DNA from: Gelatoporia subvermispora B
Taxonomy: Eukaryota > Basidiomycota > Agaricomycetes > Polyporales > Gelatoporiaceae
Reading direction: 5' to 3'
DNA: 64,000 bases
NCBI GenBank assembly: GCA_000320605.2
Contig: KB445792.1
Span: 1,431,581-1,495,580 of the forward strand
Shown here: positions 49,716-61,731 of the stretch, piece after piece
Layout: every line of letters begins with the position of its first letter
Position numbering within the stretch: position 1 is the stretch's first letter
Translations under genes and position numbers: made by a program
Notes under the pieces: model-generated
Told to the model about the DNA's origin: nothing
Seen by the model: the letters and a program-made list of their open reading frames with translations, nothing else
Database searches by the model: none

Positions 49716-51698
49716 ATGAACCCCGCGGCTCGCAATCACATGGCAACCAGCACTCCCAGTCTCGAGGACTTCAAGTTGGCTGACCTCCCGGAGAAGTTGC
49801 ACCTGCCCCGCAGGCGCGATCTCTCCTTCTGGGTCGTCTTGCTCTTCGCTGTGCTACCCATCTGGTCGGTCGTGCCGCTGTCATGGGCATTCGTCCTGTA
49901 TTCCCTGCGATCGGGGAGCGTATGGACATATCCGTGGTATGGCAAAGCCCTGTTCGCCGCTGCGCTATGTGAGGTCAGACCTACCGATCGTCAGACCACT
50001 CCTCGATCACCTGACCCCACCCCCACAGGTGTTCTTTAGCGCGTACCATTACAATCTCAGCCGCTTCATATCCGGACAGGGCCCACACCCGCCACTCAGC
50101 CTCGTAGAGCTGCAGGGCGCGCTCAAACGTGTTCTGCAGGCGGGTCTTGCCGACCTTCCCGAGGATGGATTTGACGAGGAGTCCCTCGATGTCGACCGAC
50201 CTGGAAGTCCCGCAGAGGTTATCACGGTGCTCGAAGTTGACGACCCGAGGGCAGTCGACTTCAGAAACTACCTCAGGTCATGGTTCAAAAAAGCACCTTG
50301 GTCGTCCATTCGCAGGAACGAATTTCACGCTTGGCTCTACTGGTCCATCTTCAACGCCCCGTTCACTTCTTTTGAGGCTCTGCCCCCCTTGCACCAAAAG
50401 GTACTTCAGGAGGCCACCCAGATGGTAGAATCCCGTGCTGGCGCGAAGATACCCGAAGGCTCCAACCCGAATGTGAAGCCCTTGTTATTGACGTTGGACC
50501 CGGTGAACGTCGCATGGCGGCCCTTCGTGTGGTATGTCGCAGTTGCTCTTAGCAACATGCTTCTTCGGAAATACTTCCGGAATAGCTGGAATGCTCAAGC
50601 CGGTACATTCAACGGACTAGAGTTAGTACCCCACCCAGTTGTGAATGTGTGAGATCCATTACTTACCTTGTCATAGCTATGTCTTACGCGTCCCTTCTGG
50701 ATGGGATCCCCTGACCGGCCCCCGCCCTATCGTGTTCATGCACGGACTTGGTCTGGGACTAACACAGTACCAGCGATTCCTGATACACTTGTTCCGTCAA
50801 CTTCCTAACCACCCCGTTCTCATTCCCCTTCAACCGCACGTCAGCCAGGAGATCTTCCATCCTAACTACTTGCACCCGTTGAATCGTCGTCAAATGGCGG
50901 ATTGCCTGGCCGGTTTGCTTAGTGAGCTGGGATGGGCAGATCAGAATGATCGGGAGGGCGAGGATTCTACCTTGTTGGAGGCAGTCAAAACCAGTGCTGA
51001 TGCAACAATGCCCAAGGGTGTCACCATGCTGAGTCACTCGAAGTAGGTGGCATGATTTATGCGACCTTTTGCCGCGCTGACCTTTCATAGCGGCTCTTTC
51101 ACTCACGCTTGGATGCTGAAGCACCATCCGAATATGGTCACGCGTTCGTGCTTTGTTGATCCCGTTACGTTCTGTGGTTGGGAAGGCGGTACGTGCATTG
51201 CGGTATGCCCTCGATTATCCACTCATTGTTGCACAGACCTTTGCTACAACTTCGTATATCGTTCTTGCACAACGGTACTGTCGATTCCACCTTTGTTCAC
51301 ATCCACCCCGACTAAGGTTCTTCGTACAGGGCATGGAACTTGTGATCAAATACTTTGTCGGCACCGAGCTCGGCGTCGCCAACTTCTTGCAGCGTCATTT
51401 CGACTGGTCGTCGAATTCGCTGTTTTACGAGGAGATTCCGGCCGCTCGCGACCCATCAAAGAACATGTTTATCCTCGGCGGCAAGGACGCTATCGTGAAC
51501 GCCGAAGTGAGTGTCACATGTGGTTTTCATGACCTGCTATCTGACGCCTTTGTGACTCAATAGCGCGTAAAACGTTACCTAACTTCACATGGCATCCGCA
51601 AGGGTCTATGCTACGACCCGAACGGTAGACACGGCGAGGCTCTGCTGGCCGGCACATCTGGACAAAAGACCATCCTACAGTGGCTTAAGCAGGCATAG
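49716..51698 (+). CDS. Membrane-associated alpha/beta hydrolase-fold protein
   Basis: Seven exons (49716-49973, 50029-50621, 50677-51042, 51091-51188, 51237-51274, 51330-51506, 51564-51698) encode 554 residues. Two N-terminal hydrophobic helices (FWVVLLFAVLPIWSVVPLSW and a shorter one) suggest membrane attachment. After a 200-residue helical spacer, the hydrolase domain starts at YVLRVPSGWDP. The oxyanion segment is IVFMHGLGLGL, the nucleophile elbow SHSNGSF (Ser replacing the first Gly of GxSxG), the acid probably GGKDAIVNAE, and the catalytic His probably GRHGEALL. The substrate is unknown. A lipase or esterase role is plausible. The ATG at 49716 is followed by a second in-frame ATG eight codons later. 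Confidence 0.82.
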
Positions 51699-51872
51699 AT
51701 CGTTAGATACTTGCATGTCAAGATCCCTTAGAAGTCTTGCTCTGCGTACTTTCTAGATACCTTGCACACTTCGCGCATACCCTGCTATTTAATTGCTTAT
51801 TCGTACTTTTCAGGGTTTCACATAATTCCGTTAGAGTTAACTTCCGATGCCATGTAATCACAACTAGACTTG

Positions 51873-53179
51873 TCACGAACGAGACGCATCGATAATGTTT
51901 CTGAAGTTGGTGAGCCTTGCCAATGCTCCAGGGAAGAGGAGGGACGTGTTCTTCCAAAGCACTTTCGCGAGTTGGTCCGGATCGCTGCCATAAAATTCGG
52001 TGAGATTTTTGGTGTACCAGTCGATCGTACGCTGGTCAACCGCTGCGGTACAGTCATACACAATCCTCAGGTCTCGTATGCCTGTATACGCACCTGGAAA
52101 ATCAGTCCCAAAGAGTAGGTGGTCTGGCGCGATGAAAGCCTGCATAGCCGACAGGGTGGAACTATGTGCGGCCAACGCGGTGTCGTAATAAAAGCTGGCG
52201 AAGTCCTGCATAATCTCCTCTGGAGATAGCTGGCAACCCATATAGTTTGACAGGGCCGCTACTCGAGGCGCAAGAACTGGTAGACTCCCACCCATGTGGG
52301 CAAGTATGATCTTGACGTTGGAGAACCGCCGCCGCTTGCCCGTTACGACCAGATGCGCAGCAGCCTTGAAAGTCTCGTTGGGTACCTGGAGGTCCATCGA
52401 GAAGTTGCGTTACCCTGACGGAAGAAGGGTTGGGCTCACCTCTGTTATCGGAATGCCGAGGAAAGGGTGTGGCATAGGCGTGGAAGACGGAATTTGAGCA
52501 CCGTGAATGAAGACAACTGCTCCGCGCCTGTCGAGCTCGTGCCATATCACATCGTATTCATCATCGGCGATATACGCTGATAAGATTTGAGTAATGTGAA
52601 TACATGAACGCTGCGGCGGACGGAGCACCCACTAGCTTCACTACCTGCGCCATAGGAGGAGGAAAGCGCGACCCCGTCCGCATGCAGCTCGTCGAGCGCA
52701 TATGCCAGCTCTGACACTGCCGCTACGTTCATTTGTCTTGAGCGGTCCGCCGCATGCGGTGAACAACACAAACATACCCTCGGAATCGCTCGGAGTAGGA
52801 AGACATGCCAAAAATCCAAACCGACCAGGATGTCGATCACAAACACTCGACATGAGAAGGTTATATTCCCGTGCCGCAGAACGATTGGCAGGCCCAATCT
52901 CCCCTCCCGGGAGGCCCGCTGGCAGTGACAGTATGGCCATGTCAATTCCAAGCCCGTCCATCGCCTGTAGACTGATGTTCGGCGTCCACGGCAGATTCTC
53001 CGGAGGGGTGCGAAACCCCATCTTCACACTCTGATCGGCCTTTTGCATATCCGCCGGAAATAAGTGATGGTGTATGTCGATGCAGAGGGTTCGCTCGGCC
53101 TGCACCGAAAAGAGGGCATATCAAGTACGTGAAGGGTGTAGTAAATTCGACGCTTTACCTGGCTAGTTTCATCTGACAT
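51873..53179 (-). CDS. Amidohydrolase-2/ACMSD-like metal-dependent hydrolase or decarboxylase
   Basis: Five exons (53159-53179, 52778-53099, 52645-52722, 52440-52576, 51873-52385; right to left) give 356 residues. The TIM-barrel metal ligands of the ACMSD branch are visible: HxH in CIDIHHHLFP (H17, H19), FIHGAQ, LAHMGGSLP (H216) and LLFGTDFPGAY (D281). Members decarboxylate or hydrolyse aromatic acids, such as aminocarboxymuconate semialdehyde or 2,3-/2,6-dihydroxybenzoate. The substrate cannot be told from sequence. Exon 1 is only 21 nt (MSDETSQ). The neighbouring short-chain dehydrogenase points the same way and may belong to the same catabolic route, but nothing proves it. Confidence 0.88.
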
Positions 53180-53548
53180 TATTCTTTCGCAGTCAAAGCT
53201 GAGCAATGTAATGAGGGTTTAATGCAGGCCAGTTGACACGCTCGTGTTGACTGGCGAGGGGTAGGATACAGCGCAAAAGCAGATTCAACCTGATAGCGGC
53301 AGGTACCATGATGGGCTTGCGGATCCGTCGAAGAAGTTGCACGGATTCGGTATTCCCGCACGATGCCGCCCGTCCGTTCACCGTTCCCTCGATGGAGCTG
53401 AACGTAGGTAACTTGTGAGATAATCAGTTCATGTCGGATGTCCCGAGGTAGCTCGCGATACCGCCGCGCGGAGTTTCAAGTACATCATCTAGAATACACA
53501 TCTTTCCGGTTACACATGCACGGCCACTCGCCTATGATAATATTTCCT
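53180..53548. other. Intergenic, no gene seen
   Basis: A 369-bp gap holding the amidohydrolase promoter and the 3' end of the dehydrogenase, both on the minus strand. No feature recognised. Confidence 0.5.
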
Positions 53549-54572
53549 TCATTTCCTGAATGGCTTACACTCCTCGCTGTCCCAGCTGACAAACTGCCCA
53601 CTGAGGGACTGTGGTGCCTTCACAGCCAATGCCGCGGCAACATACCCGGACTCTTCTGGTTTCACTAGTTTCCCTTCTGCTGCCAAAGTGGTGAACTTCT
53701 TATGGTCTTGGTCCCTCATGTGAGCTGCACCTGCAGAGCGTAGGAGTTCTTGCATCTGCCACGCCATTGCACGTCAGCGATGCACGCATATGCGTCCGTT
53801 CACAGGGCTATGCTACTCACCGGGGTATCGACAACTCCCGGACGTAGCGCAACGGACGTCACATCGGGTTCCTCCTGCGCGAGAGTCCTTGATATACACA
53901 TTGAGTGATGAATGTGAGGAAGCAGCAGTTAGACCACACCTGCACAAGCTGTTCATCGCAGCCTTGCCTGCATTGTATGGACCCCAGGCATAAGTTCCTC
54001 CCGTCGCTGCTCCAGAACTAATGAACACTATTCTGCCCCCGAGCTCGCTGGTGCGTAACGCGGGAATCGCGGCGCGTATAGCAGTGATGAGAGAGAAGAA
54101 GTTGACATCAAAGTGCTGCTTCCAAGCGTCAATGGAAACGTCTGGGGACGTGATCTTGCCCATAGGTTCCAGCTGTCCCGCATTGAGGATGACCCCATCG
54201 AGATGCTTGAAGTGGCTGAGCGCCGCAGCGACGGCGCCTTTGACTGCTGTCTCGTCCGTACTGTGCGATAGACATGGTCATTGAGTTGCGTTGTTCCGAC
54301 GAAGGAGGACAGCAAGGCTTACACACTGCCTTGCAGGTTCATGAGCGACTCGCTGTGAGCCTCTTGCAGGCTGACAAGCTCGGGAGTCTTGCTACGAGAC
54401 AGAGTAACCACATTGGCACTGAAATCTGTGAGCAGAAGCTTCGTGATTGCAAGCCCAATTCCTCTGCAGATCGTGATATCAGCGGGCGTCTCATACGCGG
54501 AATACGGTGAAGCTCGCAAGACCTCGATGCGCCAGTGACAAAGACGACGGCCTTACGCGCCATGCTCGACAT
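53549..54572 (-). CDS. Short-chain dehydrogenase/reductase
   Basis: Five exons (54523-54572, 54323-54463, 53940-54260, 53821-53887, 53549-53755; right to left) encode 261 residues. Classical SDR features are the nucleotide-binding TGASRGIGLAI near the N-terminus, LDGVILNAG (NAG motif), the catalytic Ser in IVFISSGAA and the YNAGK active site in WGPYNAGKAAMN. LRPGVVDTPMQ follows, as in many NADP-dependent SDRs related to yeast YIR035C-type benzil reductases. The substrate is unknown. The first Met (54572) gives MSSMARK; the second Met three codons on is an alternative start. Confidence 0.9.
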
Positions 54573-55188
54573 GCACGATTGAGTTGTATCAACAAAGGGT
54601 TGCGATAGAGGAGGTCAAATCAGGATCGCTCAGTGAGAATTCTTCGTCACGTTCCGATGGATCTATCGCGAGAATCGATTAGAAAGAGGTGATTCGAGGC
54701 TGCTCTAGTACTGCACACTGACGTAGTGCGATGCCAGTCAATCTTATTGTCAATCGCACATATGAGGACCTGATTTGCGTCCCTGATGCAAGGTCTAGGA
54801 CGTAGTACGAGGCACGGTTCTCGGTGTCCCTCAACGGACGGCAGCAACCTGTGTGCTTCGGACGACGGACTTCGGAGTAGGGTGCCATGCATGGGTAAAC
54901 TGGATAGGCGGACGAGAGCCAGACTGCTATGATGCATCCTTCATATATGCGCATACATGGTGGTGCCTCCTCGTACACATCCTCTGGCTTGACTGTCGTA
55001 AGACCAGGGAAACGAAAGAAGTGACAGACGGACGACGCTGAGGACGATGTGGCACGAGGGGGCGGGCGCTTGACTTCCCCCAAAAATCGACCCGAGGGAC
55101 CCCGAGCCAGCGCACTTGCCCCGAACGAAAAGTCGCCAGACGACACTCCTCAGACCTCCTCCGCTCTCCCCACCCACCTCAAAGCCAA
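54573..55188. other. Divergent intergenic region (SDR / PDB1)
   Basis: A 616-bp gap between divergent start codons. The half next to PDB1 is GC-rich with C/T tracts near 55140-55175, typical of TATA-less housekeeping promoters. No gene recognised. Confidence 0.5.
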
Positions 55189-56618
55189 ATGGCGACACGG
55201 GCAACTATCTCCCGCCTTGCGCCCTCTTTCCTCCGTGCACGCGCTGCCCCGTCATTAGCGCGTCGCGCCGCGCTCGCTCGCGGATATGCTTCCCAGAGCG
55301 AACATACCGTGAGTAGTGACGACTGAGCGTGGAGAAACAATCACTGACCCATACATCGGCCATGTAGATGACCGTGCGTGAGGCACTCAACAGCGCGCTG
55401 GAGGAGGAGATGCTGCGTGATGAGCGTGTCTACATCATTGGTGAGGAAGTCGCGCGGTACAACGGTGCATACAAGGTGCGTGCGCAGTCTCTGTGCATCC
55501 GATCTGCAGCTCACATCTAGCACAGGTCACCAAGGGCCTGCTGGACAAGTTTGGCGAGAGGCGCGTCGTCGATACCCCCATCACGGAGATGGGTTTCGCG
55601 GGTCTGTCCGTCGGTTCCGCATTCGCGGGGCTGCGACCGGTGTACGTGGTGCACACATCTCTGCGAAGCTCCGCGCGGCTCATACGACATGTAGCTGCGA
55701 GTTCATGACCTTCAACTTTGCGATGCAGGCTATTGACCAGATCGTCAACTCTGGTGCCAAGACGCTCTACATGTCCGGCGGCACCCTGACATGTCCTATC
55801 GTCTTCCGTGGTCCGAACGGTGCGGCTGCCGGTGTTGCGGCACAGCACTCGCAAGACTACGCTGCGTGGTACGGCTCGATTCCGGGCCTGAAGGTGGTCA
55901 GCCCGTGGAACGCGGAGGACTGCAAGGGTCTGCTCAAGGTGCGTGTTCTACAACGTGCAACGATCCACTGGCCTGATTATCGCGCGCCTGCAGGCTGCGA
56001 TCCGTGACCCCAACCCTGTCGTGTTCTTGGAGAACGAGATGATGTACGGTGTCAGCTTCCCGGTCTCGGCGGAAGCCCTGTCCGACAACTTCGTGCTCCC
56101 CATCGGCAAGGCCAAGGTCGAGCGCGAGGGCAGTGACGTGACCCTCGTTGCGCACAGCAAGATGGTCACGCACTGTTTGGAGGCGGCAGATGAGCTCGCC
56201 AAGGAGGGTATCAAGGCCGAGGTCATCAACCTGCGCAGCATCCGCCCGCTCGATATCGAGACCATCAAAAAGTCGATCAAGAAGACCAACAGGTGAGTAC
56301 TGGCATTCCGGGGTGACCGCGCGCGTGCTGATGTACGTCAAGGCTCGTCACGGTTGAGGGTGGTTTCCCTGCCTTCGGCGTCGGCTCCGAGATTTGCGCC
56401 CAGGTCGTCGAGAGCGAGGCATTCGACTACCTCGATGCGCCTGTCGAGCGCGTCACTGGTGCTGATGTCCCCACTCCCGTGAGTTCCGCAATTGACATAC
56501 TCTTCCTCTTACGTGCTGAGTTTGTTTGCAGTATGCCACCAACCTCGAGGCGCTTGCCTTCCCTGACGGCCCTCTGATCGCCAAAGTCGCGCGCCGTGCG
56601 CTGTACCGCAGCAACTGA
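55189..56618 (+). CDS. PDB1: Pyruvate dehydrogenase E1 component, beta subunit
   Basis: Seven exons (55189-55308, 55368-55475, 55526-55641, 55695-55938, 55994-56292, 56343-56478, 56532-56618) give 369 residues. E1 (alpha2-beta2) decarboxylates pyruvate with thiamine diphosphate in the mitochondrial matrix. A 35-residue Arg/Ala/Ser-rich presequence precedes [18 protein letters not shown]. Family motifs include [16 protein letters not shown] (the Glu that activates thiamine), [49 protein letters not shown] and [10 protein letters not shown]. The length equals that of typical fungal Pdb1. No E1 alpha or E2 gene is in the window. Confidence 0.96.
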
Positions 56619-56729
56619 GCGATCTCGTCAAGTAGCCGCCCTCGCCACCGGTTTTGTTTTGGCTGTATAGACTTATAATACGCTATGGGTCATCTGCTGC
56701 TACACTATTATATTTTGTACAGACTCCGG

Positions 56730-59364
56730 CTACAGGGCGCGCAGGCGTATCCTCACGGCATTGGCGTGTGCATCCAAGCCCTCGCAGTCCGCCAACGTCG
56801 CGACTACCGGTCCGAGCTTCCTCAGCCCGTCTGCAGTCACCTCCTGAGAAGTGATGTGCTTTTGGAAGGAGAGCGTGTTGACGCCGCTGAACTGTCGGGC
56901 GTATCCGTTCGTAGGCAGCGTGTGGTTCGTTCCTGAGGCGTAATCCCCGCAGCTGCAAAAACGTGCATCAGCGATGGCCTCGCGGTGGCTTATCGGGAAT
57001 TCGTACCTCTCCGGAGAGTAAGGACCGACGAACACGCTGCCGGCGTTCTCGACTAAGGGGACGGCTGCGGGCGCGTTGCGGAGGTGCAGAATAAGGTGCT
57101 CCGGCGCGTAGTCGTTCGAGAACGCGAGTGCCTCCTCGACGGACTGTGTCCGGACGATGATACTTTTAGGAATGGACTGGCGCACGATGTCGACGCGCGG
57201 CAGGGCATGCGCCTGGGCGTCAACCTCGGCTTCGATGCTGGCCACTGTGTCGTCGGACAGATTGACAGTGACAAGCACGACCTGCGAGTCCACGCCGTGT
57301 TCGGCCTGGGAGAGCAGGTCCGCAGCGACGAACGCAGGGTTGCACGTCTCGTCGGCAATAACCTAGGACGGAAGTCTGTATGCGGGAGGTTTTGAGAACA
57401 GGGGGCACACGCACCAACACCTCGGACGGCCCCGCAGGCATGTCAATCGACACGAGGGCGTCCGTGTCGTTCTGGACGAGCATCTTTGCCGCGGTGACCC
57501 ACTGGTTGCCCGGCCCGAAGAGCTTGTCGACCTTGGGCACCGTCTGTGTGCCGTACGCCATCGCGGCGATGGCCTGGGCACCGCCAGCCTTGACGATCGC
57601 GGTAGCGCCGACGAGGTGCGCGACGTACATGACCTCGGGCGAGATGCTACCGTCCGGCCGCGGAGGGGTGGCAAGGACAATCTGCTTGCAGCCCGCGACT
57701 TGGGCCGGAATGCCGAGCATGAGCGCAGTGGAGGGCAGGATCGCCGTGCCGCCAGGCACGTACAGCCCGACACGCGCGATGGGCCGAGCAAAGCGCGAGC
57801 AGACGACGCCCGGCATCGTCTCGACCGTCATCCCCGAGTGCTCGACCTGCGCGGCGTGGAACTTGTGGATGTTGGCGTACGCGATGTCAATGGCTTCGCG
57901 CACGGCGGGGTCGAGCTGCATGGTCTCGGGGCTGTATGGCGGGAAGACGACGGTCGAGGTGAGCTGTGCCTTGTCGAACTTGGCCGTGAGCTCGAGAAGC
58001 GCGGCGTCGCCGCGGGCGCGCACGTCGTCCACGATGGGCTTGACCTTGGAGATCATCTCGGCGGAGTTGAGTACGGGGCGGCGGAGGAGGGCGGCACGTT
58101 CCTCCGGGGACGCGGCCGAGAGATCGTAGCTGCGCATGCAGATCGGAGAGTCGGGCGCTGGGCTTTGCACGGAGGCTGCCGCTGGTGCTTTGGAGGATGA
58201 TGCGGCCGCGTTTGTCCACTGCGGCTTGGCGTTCCCGGGGCGGCGCGTCACCTTTCGTGCCTTCTTGTCGAGCGACTGCTCGATGTCAGCAATGCTGACA
58301 CCGGCAGCGACGCAGCGGGTGAGTGCAAAGTAGAACAAATCGGCGGCCTCGAACGCAACCTCCTCCTTTGTCTGTGCACGGCACAGCTCGTCTGCTTCTT
58401 CCATGATCTTGGCGCGCAGGAGGGTAGAGTCGCTGAAGAGACGGCGGGTATACGAGCCCTCTGGCGCGGAAGCGAGACGCGACTGCAATGTCGCTTCCAG
58501 CGCAGATAGCCCGTGTGCCTCTCCAAAGCACGACTGGCGGTTGAGGTGGCAGAAGCCTGCTCCGTGCTGGACAACACGGTACTCGAGGCAGTCAGAGTCG
58601 CAGTCGAGACGGATGCTGACAATGTCCTGGGTTGCCCCCGAGGTCTCGCCTTTGCGCCAAAGGCCGTGTTTGCGGGATTGATAGACGCCCTTTCCGGTGA
58701 TGATGCTCTCCTTGACGGATTCCGCAGAGGAGTAGACGAGGCCTAGCGAGCGGTCGCCCTCGAGATAGGACGAGACGACGGTCGGGAAGAGGCCGTCTGG
58801 GCGATCAGAGGCAACGGGCGAGAGAAATGCATCGGCGACGTTGATTTGTTTGTCGGTTGTCTGAGAGAGGGTGAGGGAGGCGGCGGGGATGACGGGGATG
58901 GCGCCTGCTCCGAGGAGAGCACGGATGGAGGAGGGGGAAGGAGGAGCACTCGCGGGCAGCACGTGGATGGTCGAGCCAGAGAAGAAGCGTGACACGGAGG
59001 AGATGAAGTCGACGTCGAGGGAAGGTGTCTTGATCAGCACTCCCGATACGCCGCTCCGAATCTTGTCAGACACTGCGCTCACATTGCCGACGTCCAGCAG
59101 CAGCAGAAGACGGTCCGCAGGCAGGCTTCCTATCACATCCTTGGCGGATGCGAGCGGCAGGATGACCTTGTCTGCGCCTTGGTCGAGCCACGATGTAATC
59201 TGATCTGCGCTGCTCGAGATGTCGTCGAGGATGTACCGAGATGCATGCCGCGGCAAGGAAAGCCCAGCGTCGGACGCGGAAACGAGCACAGGGCCGATGC
59301 GAGTGAGGGCGCCGACGAGGGCGCTGTCTGCGCTGCTGTCCAGTAGCGGGAGGAACACTGACAT
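56730..59364 (-). CDS. HIS4: Trifunctional histidine biosynthesis protein His4
   Basis: Exons 57415-59364, 57007-57362 and 56730-56952 (right to left) give 842 residues. In fungi His4 fuses phosphoribosyl-AMP cyclohydrolase, phosphoribosyl-ATP pyrophosphatase and histidinol dehydrogenase. The order is visible: an N-terminal barrel-like region (1-215), the cyclohydrolase with KGVYQSRKHGLWRKGETSGA and the Cys/His metal site (CDSDCLEYRVVQHGAGFCH), the pyrophosphatase helix (KIMEEADELCRAQTKEEVAFEAADLFY, shown here in part as IMEEADELC), and histidinol dehydrogenase with RVGLYVPGGTAILPSTA, FGPGNQWVTAAKM and the end SCGDYASGTNHTLPTNGYAR. The stop lies 111 bp from the PDB1 stop (convergent). Confidence 0.95.
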
Positions 59365-60699
59365 GGCGGACTAGGACGTCGGCCAGAGGGAGCCAGAAGG
59401 AAGTAGCGAAGCTGCACTGCGAAGCCGTACTTGCCTGCTCTCAATTTGGTGACTCGGCTTGCTTTTTCCATTTGCACGTGCTCGCCCTTGGGTTTTGGCG
59501 CCCAACTTCCCGATACCGATCCGCGATCCTCCCTCCCAAGATGGCAGCATGCCTCCCATATTTGGCACATAACGTGCCGATCATGCCTCGCGTTGGTGAG
59601 GACCTCGCTAATCAGGCAGGTGTGCTGCGGCTTATCCCATCCCGATCGTAGAAGCTCGAACGACTGGGCCTGCCATCGACTGTCGGTGACACTCTCCTGC
59701 GTCTTCTCGGATGACATGCTTCGATCCAGGTGAGTATATACATAAGTGGCCGGTGGAATCGGACGTGGGCAACTCGCTCTTCCCTCTTTCCCCCACGTTC
59801 ACCTGTATCTGTGCTTGTTGCTCGTAATACGGCGATGACAGAGCCCGAGGCTCAATCAAGTACTTACTTGCGCTCGTGAGCATTCCACGTCGTGTCCCAC
59901 CCTGTGTTCGCCATCTTTACTGGCCCTGATACGGACGCAAAATCGATGCCACTATTTCCTGTTGCGCAGTCCAGTCATATTTATCGCACGACAGTTATCT
60001 AGATTCGCGGTTGTACGTTACACGGGAAGCGCAACATCAGTGGACATCCGGCCTCGGATTCTTACTGCGGCAGTCAACGGACGAACTACGGTCAACTCAT
60101 ACAGCGCGCAATAATGTTTTGCGCCATAGAGCGTCAAGAAACATCGGCGTGCTTTTGTCGTATTGTGTCCCTGCACATGCTCACTCTGGGAGCTTTCAGG
60201 GCTCAGCCCAGTACTCGCTTGCACGTTTCAGGTCGTGCACGGATGCCCCATCTCTACGTCCACTGCGGCACTGCCAGTACTACAGTATATAGTACCATTG
60301 CCTGATGTGCGGTCGGACCATCTGGACCGCGCAGAGAAAAATCATCTATATTTGTAGATGCGATGCGCACGCTATACACGGAGCCCAACATCAATGTTCT
60401 ACAAGGATGATTGAGGTGGGACTCTTGGGAACGAGTACGCGCACAAACGGCCAACGCAGCCTCTGCTTCCGGCGAGCTGCAACCATAGAAGAGTCATACC
60501 AGGAACACGACCAACCCACTCGGACTGCAACATATGTTCGCCACAGACAACGTTGAGAGATATGTGAGCGTTTAGATCAAATTCCCTGTGCACCTCGTAT
60601 TGGGCTGTAGTAAAGCTAATACTTCTCACCACTGCATGAACTGGGACTGTCATTGATACACCTGTATTGATAGAATGTGGATCATCGGGGAAAAAACGA
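59365..60699. other. Long intergenic region, no gene recognised
   Basis: About 1.3 kb between the HIS4 start and the tRNA gene. Open frames are short and without recognisable motifs. It must contain the HIS4 promoter. A short imperfect palindrome (GTACTA...TAGTAC) lies near 60276-60294. Confidence 0.5.
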
Positions 60700-60801
60700 G
60701 GCCCTGCCAGGAATCGAACCTGGGTTATGGGAAATTTTGATCAATCAACCGCGATCGAATCTCATCAGAATCCCATGTGATAACCGCTACACTACAGGGC
60801 C
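60700..60801 (-). tRNA. tRNA-Gln (CUG) with intron
   Basis: On the minus strand the sequence folds as a tRNA: acceptor GGCCCTG pairs with CAGGGCC, the D arm is GTGTAGCGGTTATCAC, the anticodon stem TGGGA pairs with TCCCA, and the T arm contains GGTTCGAATCC. The anticodon CTG is at 60766-60768. A 31-nt intron (60734-60764) sits one base after the anticodon, the standard nuclear position. Mature length without CCA is 71 nt. Box A and box B promoter elements are internal. It is the only tRNA found. Confidence 0.92.
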
Positions 60802-61731
60802 TTGTCTTCTTGAAGATAGCAATATATCATGGCGCTCGCTTCATTTCCATGTGAAGCCCGAAATCCCGTCTATGCTGACCGGTGTCGATACAACCGCAGG
60901 ATGCGTAGGGGTTGAAGGAGGGACCATATTGGCGTCCTGGGAAACAACATTCGCGCAAAAGTGGACATGTTGTGTCCATGATCGTGCGCTCAACCCAGTG
61001 CCAAAACAGCGCGGCTCGAAGATACAGGGATCGAGCGTCCCGCGAACGTTGTTGGCTGCAGTTGCGGATGACAAGTCACGGCCTATAGGCTTTGATATCA
61101 GTTGCGCGTCAGGCTATAATACGCCGGGCTTCGCAGGTCCTCTGCGTGAGTACATTGCCTAAAAGTGACCAGAAGCGTACTGTATGTGCGCAAAGTGACT
61201 CGACGTGGAATTGCAACTGGCAATAGCTTCCGCGGACAAGGTGCCTCGCGCTGAACGCGTGTTCTGTGGACATGCTACGCGAAGCACAGAGGATTGATGC
61301 ATTATTTTCCAGCTTAACGTTGTCTCCACGGCGGAATGGCGACGAAGAGACAATGCAGGATGGCGAGGACGAGGGACAAAGCTCGGACAAAGCTGAGCGG
61401 TGGCCGGGACGCGACCTGACGCGACAACATGCACCAACAGTGGCGATTGGTTGCCACAGTCTCGAGTGTGGCACCCGACAATATTCACGATGGCTGGCCC
61501 ATGACGACCTCCAGCGATAGAAGCCCGTTTACGGACACGTTTGACAGGTTCGATTAGGTTCTTGCTCGACGGCAAGTACCAGAAAAGAACACGCTTTCAT
61601 CGTCAGCTGCTCCGCGCAGCCCCGCTTCCTCTACTGTGGCTGCGATATAAAGTCCCTGCCCCCACTTCTCCCTTCATCTTCTCTCCCTTTTCTTGCCTTA
61701 CTACTGTCACCGCCCATCTTCTCCACATACT
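60802..61731. other. Intergenic region upstream of Argonaute
   Basis: About 0.9 kb with no recognisable gene. The frame at 60677-61162 runs through the tRNA and is spurious. A TATA box at 61646 and C/T-rich tracts near 61660-61700 form the Argonaute promoter. Confidence 0.5.
61646..61651 (+). promoter_or_regulatory. TATA box of the Argonaute gene
   Basis: TATAAA within GCGATATAAAGTCC, about 85 bp upstream of the ATG at 61732 and followed by a pyrimidine-rich initiator stretch. Confidence 0.55.

Noticed and set aside
51873..54572. Amidohydrolase plus dehydrogenase as a catabolic gene cluster
   Set aside because: Two adjacent same-strand enzyme genes are suggestive, but no transporter, regulator or third pathway gene accompanies them, so a cluster is not supported.
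57380..58200. Long plus-strand frames of 249 and 194 residues
   Set aside because: Antisense to HIS4 exon 1, which has clear enzyme motifs on the minus strand.
60677..61162. 161-residue plus-strand frame beginning near the tRNA
   Set aside because: It overlaps the tRNA-Gln gene on the opposite strand, and its first residues are simply the reverse complement of the tRNA.
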